A stretch of DNA of 64,000 nt from Azotobacter vinelandii CA (GTDB taxonomy: Bacteria > Pseudomonadota > Gammaproteobacteria > Pseudomonadales > Pseudomonadaceae), in NCBI RefSeq assembly GCF_000380335.1, contig NC_021149.1, positions 1,550,001-1,614,000 of the forward strand, read 5' to 3'. This document shows positions 19,821-28,966 of the stretch, in pieces. Below the pieces are notes generated by a model. It had not been told where the DNA came from. It saw nothing but the letters and a program-made list of their open reading frames with translations, and did no database searches. The translations under genes and the position numbers were made by a program. Within the stretch, counting starts at the first letter, position 1. The number at the start of each line of letters is the position of its first letter.

Positions 19821-20702
19821 ATGAAACGTAAAGGCATCATCCTCGCCGGTGGCTCCGGTACCCGTCTGCACCCGGCCACCCTGGCCATATCCAAACAATT
19901 GTTGCCCGTCTACGACAAGCCGATGATCTACTACCCGCTGAGCACCCTGATGCTGGCCGGTATCCGTGACATCCTGATCATCTCCACCCCGCAGGACACC
20001 CCGCGTTTCACGCAACTGCTGGGGGATGGAAGCCAGTGGGGACTCAATCTCGCCTATGCGGTGCAGCCATCCCCGGATGGCCTGGCGCAAGCGTTCCTGA
20101 TCGGCGAGGAGTTCCTCGGCAAGGCTCCGTCCGCGCTCGTGCTGGGTGACAACATTTATTACGGCCACGATTTCCAGGATCTTCTGCGCAACGCCATGGA
20201 CCGCGAGCAGGGTGCCAGCGTATTCGCTTACCACGTATACGATCCCGAGCGCTATGGGGTCGTGGAGTTCGATGCGCAAGGGAAAGCCGTCAGCCTGGAA
20301 GAGAAGCCGGCACAGCCCAAGTCCAACTATGCGGTCACCGGGTTGTATTTCTACGACCATCAGGTGGTCGATATCGCCAAGAGCATCAAGCCTTCCGCCC
20401 GCGGCGAACTGGAAATCACCGATCTCAATCGCATCTACCTGGAGCAGGGCTCGCTCTCGGTGGAAATCATGGGTCGCGGTTACGCCTGGCTGGATACCGG
20501 CACCCATGACTCGTTGCTCGAAGCCGGTCAGTTCATCGCTACCTTGGAAAGCCGCCAGGGACTGAAGGTCGCCTGTCCGGAAGAAATCGCCTTCCGGCAG
20601 AAGTGGATCGATGCCGAACAACTGGAAAGGCTTGCCGAACCCCTGTCGAAGAATGGTTATGGCAAATACCTCAAACGCATCCTGGTGGAGACGGTTTACT
20701 GA
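19821..20702 (+). CDS. rmlA: Glucose-1-phosphate thymidylyltransferase
   Basis: First step of dTDP-L-rhamnose synthesis: dTTP + glucose-1-phosphate. 293 aa. The N-terminus [19 protein letters not shown] is the nucleotide-binding signature; [32 protein letters not shown] and [19 protein letters not shown] follow. The ATG at 19821 is chosen by homology; earlier in-frame codons from 19755 are leader. It overlaps rmlC by one base (TGATG). The enzyme is usually inhibited by dTDP-rhamnose. Confidence 0.97.
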   Translation: MKRKGIILAGGSGTRLHPATLAISKQLLPVYDKPMIYYPLSTLMLAGIRDILIISTPQDTPRFTQLLGDGSQWGLNLAYAVQPSPDGLAQAFLIGEEFLGKAPSALVLGDNIYYGHDFQDLLRNAMDREQGASVFAYHVYDPERYGVVEFDAQGKAVSLEEKPAQPKSNYAVTGLYFYDHQVVDIAKSIKPSARGELEITDLNRIYLEQGSLSVEIMGRGYAWLDTGTHDSLLEAGQFIATLESRQGLKVACPEEIAFRQKWIDAEQLERLAEPLSKNGYGKYLKRILVETVY

Positions 20703-21250
20703 TGAACGCCACCCCGCTCGATATTTCCGGTCTGGTCCTTTTCGAACCCAAGGTGTTCGGCGATGACCGTGGTTTCTTCTTCGAAAGCTACAACCAGCGG
20801 CATTTCGAGGATGCCGTCGGTCGCGCGGTGAATTTCGTCCAGGACAATCATTCCCGCTCCGCGCAAGGGGTGTTGCGGGGACTGCACTACCAGTTGCCGC
20901 CCCATGCCCAAGGCAAGCTGGTGCGGGTCGTACAGGGTGAAGTGTTCGATGTCGCCGTGGATATCCGCAAGTCGTCGCCTACCTTCGGGCAGTGGGTCGG
21001 GGTGCTGCTATCGGCGGAAAACAAGCGGCAATTCTGGATTCCGGAAGGCTTCGCGCATGGTTTCGTGACGCTTTCGGAGACTGCCGAGTTCCTCTACAAG
21101 ACGACCGACTACTACGCCCCGGACAGCGAACGAAGCATTCTCTGGAACGATCCCGCATTGGCGATCGACTGGCGCGGCATCGAGGCTCCGCTGCTTTCCG
21201 GCAAGGACCAGAAGGCTCCGCTGCTCGCCAATGCCGAGGTTTTCCCATGA
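20702..21250 (+). CDS. rmlC: dTDP-4-dehydrorhamnose 3,5-epimerase
   Basis: Cupin-fold epimerase of the dTDP-L-rhamnose pathway, 182 aa. LVLFEPKVFGDDRGFFFESY, the active-site region GVLRGLHYQLPPHAQGKLVR, VFDVAVDIRKSSPTFGQWVG and FWIPEGFAHGFVTLSE are all present. It overlaps rmlA by one base upstream and wzm by 4 bases downstream (ATGA), so rml synthesis and polymer export are co-transcribed and probably translationally coupled. Confidence 0.97.
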   Translation: MNATPLDISGLVLFEPKVFGDDRGFFFESYNQRHFEDAVGRAVNFVQDNHSRSAQGVLRGLHYQLPPHAQGKLVRVVQGEVFDVAVDIRKSSPTFGQWVGVLLSAENKRQFWIPEGFAHGFVTLSETAEFLYKTTDYYAPDSERSILWNDPALAIDWRGIEAPLLSGKDQKAPLLANAEVFP

Positions 21251-22086
21251 ACCCGCATGCGGCGCAGCCGACTTCGCTGCTGGCCTTCGCACACAGCCTG
21301 TGGAGGCATCGGCTGTTGATCCGGCAAATGACCCGGCGTGAGGTGATCGGCCGCTATCAGGGGTCTTTCCTGGGCCTTGGCTGGTCCTTTCTCAACCCCT
21401 TGCTAATGCTGTGCGTCTATACCTTCGTGTTCTCGGTGGTCTTCAAGGCGCGCTGGGGTGTGGCTCCGGAGGGCGGCGAGGAAAGCAGGTCCATGTTCGC
21501 CATCGTGCTGTTCGTCGGCATGATCGTGCACACGCTGTTCGCGGAAATCCTCAACCGCGCGCCCGGACTCATCATCGGCAATGTCAATTACGTCAAGAAA
21601 GTCGTTTTTCCCCTGGAGATACTGCCGGTAGTCTCGACCGGCGCAGCGCTGTTCCATGCCCTGGTCAGCCTGATGGTCTGGCTGCTGGCCTATTGGCTGT
21701 TCATCGGCACGCCGGACTGGCAGGTACTGTTGTTTCCTGTCGTCATGTTGCCATTGGTGGTGCTGGCGCTGGGACTCGCCTGGTTTCTTGCCTCGCTGGG
21801 AGTATTCCTGCGCGACGTGGGGCAGACCGTGACGATCGTCACCACCATCATGATGTTCCTGGCGCCGGTATTCTTTCCGGTGGACAGCTTGCCGGAAGAG
21901 TTCCGTCCGCTGATCATGGCCAATCCGATCACCTTCATCATCGAGCAGGCGCGCGGTGTCCTGATCAGGGGGCAGTTGCCGGATTTCGTCGGCCTGTTCT
22001 GGTACTTTGCGGCCGCCTCGATCGTAATGTGGGCCGGCTTCGCCTGGTTCCAGAAGACCCGTAAAGGATTCTCCGATGTGCTCTGA
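21247..22086 (+). CDS. wzm: Polysaccharide ABC exporter, permease
   Basis: ABC-2 type permease of 279 aa with six predicted membrane helices. LLIRQMTRREVIGRYQGSFL and GWSFLNPLLMLCVYTFVFS are typical of Wzm/KpsM proteins. It moves a completed undecaprenol-linked glycan across the inner membrane. The ATG at 21247 overlaps rmlC; the long in-frame extension back to 20992 lies inside rmlC. The end overlaps wzt by 11 bases. The absence of wzx and wzy in the locus fits an ABC-exported polymer. Confidence 0.92.
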   Translation: MNPHAAQPTSLLAFAHSLWRHRLLIRQMTRREVIGRYQGSFLGLGWSFLNPLLMLCVYTFVFSVVFKARWGVAPEGGEESRSMFAIVLFVGMIVHTLFAEILNRAPGLIIGNVNYVKKVVFPLEILPVVSTGAALFHALVSLMVWLLAYWLFIGTPDWQVLLFPVVMLPLVVLALGLAWFLASLGVFLRDVGQTVTIVTTIMMFLAPVFFPVDSLPEEFRPLIMANPITFIIEQARGVLIRGQLPDFVGLFWYFAAASIVMWAGFAWFQKTRKGFSDVL

Positions 22087-23431
22087 TGTGGCGATCAAGG
22101 TCGAAAACCTGAGCAAATGCTTTCATATTTACGACAAGCCCCGCGACCGCCTGCTGCAGATGCTTTGCCGGGGAAGGCGACGGTTCTTTCGCGAGTTCTG
22201 GGCATTGCGGGACGTGGCATTCGACATAAAAAAGGGCGAAACGGTTGGTATCGTCGGCCGTAATGGCAGCGGCAAGTCCACGTTGCTGCAGATCATCTGC
22301 GGCACCCTGACACCCACCTCCGGCCGGGTGCGAACCGATGGGCGTGTCGCCGCCCTGCTGGAGTTGGGTTCGGGATTCAACCCCGAATTCAGTGGGCGGG
22401 AGAACGTCTACATGAATGCGGCGGTGCTGGGCCTGTCGAAAGAGGAAACCGATGCCCGCTTCGCCGAGATCGAAGCCTTTGCCGAGATCGGCGATTTCAT
22501 CGACCAGCCGGTCAAGACTTATTCCAGCGGGATGATGGTGCGGCTGGCCTTTGCGGTGGCGATCAATGTCGATCCGCAAATCCTTATCGTCGACGAAGCA
22601 TTATCGGTGGGCGACGAATTGTTCCAGCGCAAATGTTTCGCAAGGATCGAAGCCATCAAGGCCAGTGGCGCGACCATCCTTTTCGTATCGCATGCCGGCA
22701 CTACTGTCATCGAGCTTTGCGACCGTGCGATTCTGATGGATGGCGGCGACAAACTTGCCGAAGGATTGCCCAAGGCGATCATCGGCAAGTATCAGAAGCT
22801 CCTTTATGCGCCGGCGGGCAAGGTCGAGGCGATTCGTGCCGCGATCGCTGGCGATGGCCACAAGGAATCCCTGTTCGCCGAAACTTCGACCGTGTCGCCG
22901 GAAACCCTGGAGCAAGGGCGAGCCGAGCCTGAACTGGATGAATGCTTCGATCCGAATCTGCGTTCGCAAAGCGTATTGTCCTACGAGTCCCATGGGGTAC
23001 TCATCGAGGCGCCGCAAATTCTCGATCTTGCCGGCGAGCCGGTGAATTGCCTCAAGAGCGGCAAAACCTATCGCTATACCTACCGGGCGAGCTTTGCCGT
23101 CGGCGCTACCGGAGTCCGCTTCGGCATGATGATCAAGACCCTGGCTGGGGTCGAATTGGGTGGGGCGGCCAGTGCAGCCAGCCTGCAAGATGCCATTTCC
23201 CATGTGGAGAAAGGGACGGTCATCCAGGTCGAGTTCGCATTTCAGTGCAATCTCAACCCGGGCACTTACTTTCTGAATGCCGGCGTACTCGGCGCGACAG
23301 CAGAAAGCGAGACCTATCTGCATCGTTTGCTGGATGCCTGCCTGTTCCGCGTATTATCGTCGGCGGACAAAACGGCTACTGGCGCTGTGGATTTCAAGTG
23401 TGTCCCAGACTTCACTATTTCGAATGAATGA
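22076..23431 (+). CDS. wzt: Polysaccharide ABC exporter, ATPase with C-terminal extension
   Basis: 451 aa. The N-terminal nucleotide-binding domain has Walker A GRNGSGKSTLL, signature YSSGMMVRLAFAVA, Walker B ILIVDEALSVGDELF and H-loop FVSHAG. About 180 residues follow the ATPase, with the block GKTYRYTYRASFAVGATGVR. These match the shape of the Wzt carbohydrate-binding domain, which in E. coli O8/O9a reads the terminal modification of the finished chain. An exporter of this type normally needs a matching chain-capping enzyme; the next gene is the candidate. Confidence 0.92.
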   Translation: MCSDVAIKVENLSKCFHIYDKPRDRLLQMLCRGRRRFFREFWALRDVAFDIKKGETVGIVGRNGSGKSTLLQIICGTLTPTSGRVRTDGRVAALLELGSGFNPEFSGRENVYMNAAVLGLSKEETDARFAEIEAFAEIGDFIDQPVKTYSSGMMVRLAFAVAINVDPQILIVDEALSVGDELFQRKCFARIEAIKASGATILFVSHAGTTVIELCDRAILMDGGDKLAEGLPKAIIGKYQKLLYAPAGKVEAIRAAIAGDGHKESLFAETSTVSPETLEQGRAEPELDECFDPNLRSQSVLSYESHGVLIEAPQILDLAGEPVNCLKSGKTYRYTYRASFAVGATGVRFGMMIKTLAGVELGGAASAASLQDAISHVEKGTVIQVEFAFQCNLNPGTYFLNAGVLGATAESETYLHRLLDACLFRVLSSADKTATGAVDFKCVPDFTISNE

Positions 23432-23443
23432 AAGATCAGGTGT

Positions 23444-26400
23444 ATGGAGCAGAAAAATATAGTTGTCGTACTGGGCATGCATCGAAGCGGTACTTCTGTA
23501 ATCACGCGAGGTCTGCAGGCGCTGGGTGTTCAGCTTGGTACCCGCTTGATGCCGGCAGCACCCGGAAACAATGAAAAGGGTTTCTGGGAGGATATGGATG
23601 TCAATGCACTCAACATCGAGTTGCTCGCTGCCCTGGGCCAGGACTGGCATACCCTGACACCTTTGCTGCCGGAGCATTTGAACCCTTCGGTTCTCGACTC
23701 CTTCAAACTGCAAGCCGTGCAATTGTTGAGGGAAAAGTTATCCGGTGTCGAAAGTTTTGGTCTGAAGGACCCCCGGATCGCCAGGCTGCTGCCATTCTGG
23801 ACGAGCATATTTGCCCATCTGGATGTTCAGGTTCGCTATGTGGTCGCCTGCCGCCATCCTATGAGTGTGGCTCGCTCGCTGGCCAAGCGTGATGGTTTCG
23901 CCTTGGAAAAAGCCTATCAGTTATGGCTGGAACACATGCTGGCAAGCTTGGCGGGAACGCAAAATCGTCCTCGGGTCGTTGTCGACTATGACCTTCTCAT
24001 GGAAGAGCCTGCCGTTCAGTTGCAGCGGATCGCGCAAGCACTGGATCTTGAGTTCGACGCGGACAGTCAGGCTTTTGCCGAGTACAAGGAAGAATTCTTG
24101 GAGGAAGGACTCCGGCATAGCCGTTTCGCAGCGGCCGATCTGTGTCTGGACAAAGCAGCTTCTCCGCAGGTGGAGGAGTTGTACGACGCTCTGCTGCAGA
24201 TGGCCAGTGATCGGATAGCCCCCGATATACAAGAGGTAGAAGGGCTTATTGCGGCGTTGTCCGAGGAGTTACAGCGGAGTTATTCGCTGCTGCATTACAC
24301 CGATCTATGCGAGATACGGATTGGCGAATTCACCAGTCAAGTGGCTATTCAAGAAAGACAAATAGCCGATGGTAACGCGCAGGTTGATACCTTGAATCAG
24401 ACCATTGCCGAGCGCGAAGGTCAGATTCACACGCTGAATCAGTTAGTGGCAGAAAGGGATGGGCAAATTGGCGGTCTGAACGGGATTGTCGCCGAGCGCG
24501 ATGGCCAGATTCATACATTGAATCAGGTAATCTTGGAAAGGGAAGGGCAGATTGGTGACCTGAACGAGGTTATCGCCGAGGGCAACGGCCAGATCCATGC
24601 GCTGAATCAGGTAATCGCAGAAAAGGAAGAGCAGGTTGGTAGCCTGAACGGGGTTTTAGCCGAGCGCGATGGTCAAATTCGTATATTGAATCAGGTAATC
24701 GCAGAAAGGGAAGAACAGATTGACGGCTTGAATAGGATTGTCGTCGAGCGTGATGACCAGATTCATGCGTTGGATCAGGTAATCGCCGAAAGGGAAGGGC
24801 AGATTGGCGGCTTGAATAGGATTGTCGCCGAGCACAATGGCCAGATTCATGCGTTGAATCGGATAGTCTCGGAAAGGGAAGGGCAGATTGGCGGCCTGAA
24901 CGAGGTAGTTGCCGGGCGTGATAGCCATATTCAAGAGCTGAGTCGGATTGTGCATGAGCGAGATATCCAGATTGCCGCCATGCAGGAAATACAGTATGCC
25001 CTACACAACTCCAGAAGTTGGCGTATCACTGCTCCTTTGCGTCGTGCCAACCATCTGAGACGCAAGGTTGTGGACGTTAAAGCTATCGCCTGTCGCCGGC
25101 TACGAGATGAGTCTTTATCGACTCTTCTGAAAAAGACGTTGGGAATCTTGCGTCGGGAAGGACTGAATGGGCTAAGAGCGAGAATTCGCCATCAGCATTA
25201 TCTGTCGACACTAGCCCCTGCGACTCCTGCACCGCAGCTCTCACCAACTCCTCCCTCCGCGGGAAATATGACCTCCATACCTATGGCCATTGTGCGCCAT
25301 TCTGGGGGACGCTACGAATTGGCCGCTACCTCTAAAGGCTATACCTATATCGAGCCACAGCGGCCTGCCGACTTGGGAGCCCGACTCGCAATTCTCGACA
25401 TTACGCCTTTGTTCTCGATCGTGGTACCTGCCTATAACACCAGCTCAGAACTACTGGATGCCGTACTCTCTTCAGTACGGGCCCAGTGGTATCCTCACTG
25501 GGAGCTTATTTTGGTTGACGACGCCAGCCCTTCCGAAGAAACTCGGCGGGCATTGGCCGAGATAGACGATCCGAAAATCAGGGTTCTGCACCTGGAGAGC
25601 AATAAAGGTATTTCCGGTGCCACCAATGTAGGCTTGGCTGCCGCTCAAGGCGAGTTCATCGTGTTCATGGATCACGATGACGAACTAACCGTCGATTGCT
25701 TGTATGAGTTGGCATTATGCATCAATCGCGACCAGCCGGATTTTATCTATAGTGATGAGGATAAACTTACCGAGGAAGGGGAATATACCCAGCCACATTT
25801 CAAGCCGGATTGGTCTCCCGATACCATGATGAGCACCATGTTCACCTGCCATGTATCTTGCGTGCGTCGCAGTCTGTTGAGCAAAGTGGGTGAACTGCGT
25901 TCGGAGTTTGATGGCTGTCAGGATTGGGATTTTATCTTGCGTGTCGTCGAGCATACGAATCGTATAAGTCATATTCCGAAGGTTCTTTATCATTGGCGAA
26001 TAATTCCGGCTTCCGTCGCATCCGATATCTCCGCCAAGCCTTATGTACTTGAAGCGTCCCGGCGTGTTCGACTGGATGCGTTGGAGCGTCGAGGCCTCAA
26101 AGGGAGTATAGAGCCGGTAGCTCAAGTTCCAGGATATTTTCGTGTCAACTATCACCTGCAAGGTTCGCCCCTGATTTCGATTATCATTCCTAGTCGGGAT
26201 AATGGTTCGGTTCTTCGCCGTTGTCTGGATTCCATCCAGGAAAAAAGTAGCTATCGGAATTTTGAAATCATCATCCTTGATAATGGTTCTGTTGAGGCTT
26301 CGACTGTTGCTTATCTGAAGGAGTTGCAAGAAAAAGGGGTAGCGCAGATTATTCGTCATGATGCTCCATTCAATTTCTCCGAGCTTAATAATATCGGTGC

Positions 26401-26992
26401 CAGGACTGCTGGTGGCGAATTGCTGTTGTTCCTCAACGATGATACCGAAGTGCTTTGCAATGACTGGCTGGAGCGCATGGGAGGGTATGCTCAGTTAGTA
26501 CATATTGGTGCTGTAGGGGCCAAATTGCTTTACCCGGATAGCTCTGAAATCCAACATGCGGGTGTCCTCAATTTGGCGAATGGCCCTGTTCATGCGTTCC
26601 TGCGTCATCATAGTGAGCGCCCAGGCTATTTTATGCGTAATTTGTTGGAGTACAACTGGCTGGCAGTCACTGGCGCCTGCTTGATGATGGAGGCTTATAA
26701 GTTCAATGAGTTGGGGGGCTTCGATGAAACCCTGCCGGTTGCTTATAACGATATTGAGTTGTGTATAAGAGCTGTTGAGAAGGGCTATTATAATGTGGTG
26801 TGTCAATCAGTGACTCTGATCCATCATGAGTCGGTCAGTCGAGGCCTTGATCATGTCGATCCTGTAAAATTCGCACGTTTACAGAGAGAGCTTCGGCGTC
26901 TTTATGATATGCATCCCATGTTTTTTCAATATGATCCTTTCTATAATCCGAACTTGCATCCAAATGGGATTAATTTTGAGGTGGCTTTATAA
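23444..26992 (+). CDS. Sulfotransferase-like / coiled-coil repeat / dual GT2 glycosyltransferase fusion
   Basis: 1182-aa multidomain protein. Residues 5-250 look like a PAPS-dependent sulfotransferase: the 5'-phosphosulfate loop GMHRSGTSVITRGLQALGV (11-29) and the 3'-phosphate motif RYVVACRHPMSVARSL (131-146). Residues 321-516 are fourteen tandem 14-residue units of the form IAEREGQIHTLNQV / VAERDGQIGGLNRI, each two heptads long, predicting a rigid coiled coil. NSRSWRITAPLRR follows. The first GT2 domain begins near 656 (FSIVVPAYN, VDDASPS, FMDHDDE). The second begins near 908 (LISIIIPSRDNGS, FLNDDTEVL). It lies 12 bp after wzt and overlaps the next gene (TAATG). A role in extending and capping the O-chain, with the coil as ruler, is inferred from WbdD-type systems. 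The sugar donor and acceptor are unknown. Confidence 0.85.
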   Translation: MEQKNIVVVLGMHRSGTSVITRGLQALGVQLGTRLMPAAPGNNEKGFWEDMDVNALNIELLAALGQDWHTLTPLLPEHLNPSVLDSFKLQAVQLLREKLSGVESFGLKDPRIARLLPFWTSIFAHLDVQVRYVVACRHPMSVARSLAKRDGFALEKAYQLWLEHMLASLAGTQNRPRVVVDYDLLMEEPAVQLQRIAQALDLEFDADSQAFAEYKEEFLEEGLRHSRFAAADLCLDKAASPQVEELYDALLQMASDRIAPDIQEVEGLIAALSEELQRSYSLLHYTDLCEIRIGEFTSQVAIQERQIADGNAQVDTLNQTIAEREGQIHTLNQLVAERDGQIGGLNGIVAERDGQIHTLNQVILEREGQIGDLNEVIAEGNGQIHALNQVIAEKEEQVGSLNGVLAERDGQIRILNQVIAEREEQIDGLNRIVVERDDQIHALDQVIAEREGQIGGLNRIVAEHNGQIHALNRIVSEREGQIGGLNEVVAGRDSHIQELSRIVHERDIQIAAMQEIQYALHNSRSWRITAPLRRANHLRRKVVDVKAIACRRLRDESLSTLLKKTLGILRREGLNGLRARIRHQHYLSTLAPATPAPQLSPTPPSAGNMTSIPMAIVRHSGGRYELAATSKGYTYIEPQRPADLGARLAILDITPLFSIVVPAYNTSSELLDAVLSSVRAQWYPHWELILVDDASPSEETRRALAEIDDPKIRVLHLESNKGISGATNVGLAAAQGEFIVFMDHDDELTVDCLYELALCINRDQPDFIYSDEDKLTEEGEYTQPHFKPDWSPDTMMSTMFTCHVSCVRRSLLSKVGELRSEFDGCQDWDFILRVVEHTNRISHIPKVLYHWRIIPASVASDISAKPYVLEASRRVRLDALERRGLKGSIEPVAQVPGYFRVNYHLQGSPLISIIIPSRDNGSVLRRCLDSIQEKSSYRNFEIIILDNGSVEASTVAYLKELQEKGVAQIIRHDAPFNFSELNNIGARTAGGELLLFLNDDTEVLCNDWLERMGGYAQLVHIGAVGAKLLYPDSSEIQHAGVLNLANGPVHAFLRHHSERPGYFMRNLLEYNWLAVTGACLMMEAYKFNELGGFDETLPVAYNDIELCIRAVEKGYYNVVCQSVTLIHHESVSRGLDHVDPVKFARLQRELRRLYDMHPMFFQYDPFYNPNLHPNGINFEVAL
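24404..24991 (+). repeat. Tandem 42-bp coding repeats (14 units)
   Basis: Fourteen in-frame units of 42 bp encode the coiled coil. Odd and even units differ at the end of the motif (HTLNQ / HALNQ versus GGLNR / GDLNE), so the higher-order period is 84 bp. Neighbouring units are very similar at DNA level (for example GGGCAGATTGGCGGCTTGAA near 24797 and 24886), so copy number could change by slippage or recombination without a frameshift. Confidence 0.9.
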
Positions 26993-28830
26993 TGGAGGAT
27001 ATTGCCAATGATTATTGCGATATGCCCAGCTTGGCTGCTCTACGCTTCTCGCTTGACGTTGCCGATGATCTTCAGCAACTGATTACAAGTGCTACAGCGA
27101 TCTCCTTCGATTTTTTTGACACTCTTTTCGTTCGCCCTCTTGCCCATCCCGAGGATGCTTTCGATGTCCTTGGCTGTCAATTCGATATCCCGGATTTCCG
27201 GGCTATGCGGCGTGCAGCGCAGGCCGAGGCCTTTCGCCGGATGCTGGCTTCCGGGCGAAAAGAAATCACGCTTGAGAATATCTATGCCTGTTTTGCAGAA
27301 ACAAGCACTCCCGCCGATGTATTGATGCGTGCTGAGTATGAGTTGGAGCGGGCATTGATAGAGCCAAACCCGGAATTGTTTCCGCTGTTCCGTATGCTAC
27401 TCGACAGTGGCAAGCCTGTGGTCATTACCTCGGATATGTATCTGTCTGTCGACTTCTTTCGTGACGTACTTAGGCCACATGGGCTGGAGCACGTGCCGCT
27501 GTTCATATCTGCGGATTGCAATGCGACCAAGCGCGATGCCGGTGAGCTCTTTGACATTCTAGCAAGTAGATTGGGCGTACGCACAAAGGAAATTTTGCAT
27601 ATCGGTGATAATGAAATGGCCGATGTGCAGCGGCCGCGTGAGAAAGGACTGATGGCTTTCCATTATCAGTCAAAACACTTACGCAGCATCAAGAAAGGGA
27701 GGTCACTCGCAGCCTCCATCGGTCATGGCCTGTTACAGACACGAGCTCGTGATATCGAGCCGAACTCCTATGTGGAACTCGGTTTTCTTTATGGTGGAGC
27801 TGCAATTCTTGGGTTTCTCGAGTGGATCAAGGAGCGTACCCATCAGGATGGTATCGATCATGTACTTTTCTTGTCTCGCGATGGCTATTCGCTTGAGCGT
27901 ATAGCCCGGGCTCAGGAGGATTGCGGATTACCCGATTTTTGTTATTTCCTGGGCTCGCGCACAGCTTATACGCTGGCCTCCATTACAGCCGATAATTTCA
28001 GTCAGTTTTTCCCATTTTTGCTCTCGGGAGGAGACGGCTTAGCACCATATGAGCTTCTTGAGCGCATTGGCGTACAGCCGCCATCGCAGCAGATCATGGC
28101 AGAGTTAGGGTTGGGAACTGATGTGCGCGTATGCCCGGCTCTTTATGAGAAAGTTTGTGGCTTCCTATACGGTTATCGTTGGGAAATTCTGAAAGTTTGC
28201 CAGCGTAACCGTCGAGCATTATATCAATATCTCAAACAAGTCGGTCTACAGCCAGGAAGTCGGGTAGCTTTGGTGGATGTAGGATGGAGTGGCACAACCC
28301 AGGAAGCATTTGAGCAAGCGATTCGTCCTCTGATGAGTCTGGAGGTATTCGGATATTATTTTTGCTTGGCGGATACACCCGAACGCCTCCGGCGCGAGCA
28401 GACTCAACGCATGTCGGCTATGGTTACGGCTGCCAATACTTCCGCTGCAACTGTTGCCGGAATTTATGCTAACCGCGTAGCAGTGGAGCTGTTTTTCTCT
28501 GCGCCGCATCACTCTGTAATTGGTTTGCAAGTCGGTACAAAAGCTATTGAGCCAGTTCTGGATAGTGGGCGTGGTGATACTGGCAATATGCAGCAGATCG
28601 CTAGAGAGGTAAGCAAAGGTATAGAACTTTATGCCGAGCAATATGCCGCAATACAGCGTAGGTTGAACTTTAAAGAATCTCCGATGCAGATTATTCTTCC
28701 TTTGATTGAATTGATTGCACATGAAGATAAAGCCACTCATGATTTGTTGAATAAGATCAAGAATTTTGATGCGTGGGGGAGTTCACGCAATCATAACCTG
28801 AGTCTGACTGACTATTTATCTTCCGCTTGA
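26992..28830 (+). CDS. HAD-superfamily hydrolase with large C-terminal domain
   Basis: 612 aa. Residues about 37-225 form a HAD phosphatase-like domain: DFFDTLFVRP with the two catalytic aspartates (40 and 43), VVITSDMYLSVDFF (motif II) and LHIGDNEMADV (motif IV). The rest, about 380 residues with FLSRDGYSLERI and VALVDVGWSGTTQEAFEQ, is a second domain that I cannot name. Proteins of this shape (COG5610-like) occur in polysaccharide loci, where their substrate is unknown. Its ATG overlaps the stop of the preceding gene, so the two are translated together. GC content is lower than in the housekeeping block. Confidence 0.75.
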   Translation: MEDIANDYCDMPSLAALRFSLDVADDLQQLITSATAISFDFFDTLFVRPLAHPEDAFDVLGCQFDIPDFRAMRRAAQAEAFRRMLASGRKEITLENIYACFAETSTPADVLMRAEYELERALIEPNPELFPLFRMLLDSGKPVVITSDMYLSVDFFRDVLRPHGLEHVPLFISADCNATKRDAGELFDILASRLGVRTKEILHIGDNEMADVQRPREKGLMAFHYQSKHLRSIKKGRSLAASIGHGLLQTRARDIEPNSYVELGFLYGGAAILGFLEWIKERTHQDGIDHVLFLSRDGYSLERIARAQEDCGLPDFCYFLGSRTAYTLASITADNFSQFFPFLLSGGDGLAPYELLERIGVQPPSQQIMAELGLGTDVRVCPALYEKVCGFLYGYRWEILKVCQRNRRALYQYLKQVGLQPGSRVALVDVGWSGTTQEAFEQAIRPLMSLEVFGYYFCLADTPERLRREQTQRMSAMVTAANTSAATVAGIYANRVAVELFFSAPHHSVIGLQVGTKAIEPVLDSGRGDTGNMQQIAREVSKGIELYAEQYAAIQRRLNFKESPMQIILPLIELIAHEDKATHDLLNKIKNFDAWGSSRNHNLSLTDYLSSA

Positions 28831-28966
28831 TGTTGTCCTTAGGGTTAGGCGCTGATTTTTGCCCAGCGTCTGTCTTCAAGGATCACTAGATTATTCGGCT
28901 GATTCAAAAAGATTTTTTGTGGAGGTTTCTCAGGTCTGATCCGAATCATAGTTGAGATGGAATTAC
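28831..28966. other. Short AT-rich intergenic gap
   Basis: 136 bp between the HAD gene and the membrane protein gene. It contains no clear terminator or hexamer pair. It is the first real gap inside the polysaccharide operon after rmlA, so an internal promoter here cannot be excluded. Confidence 0.3.

Noticed and set aside
24404-24991. CRISPR array
   Set aside because: Units are contiguous, in frame and coding for heptads, with no spacers.
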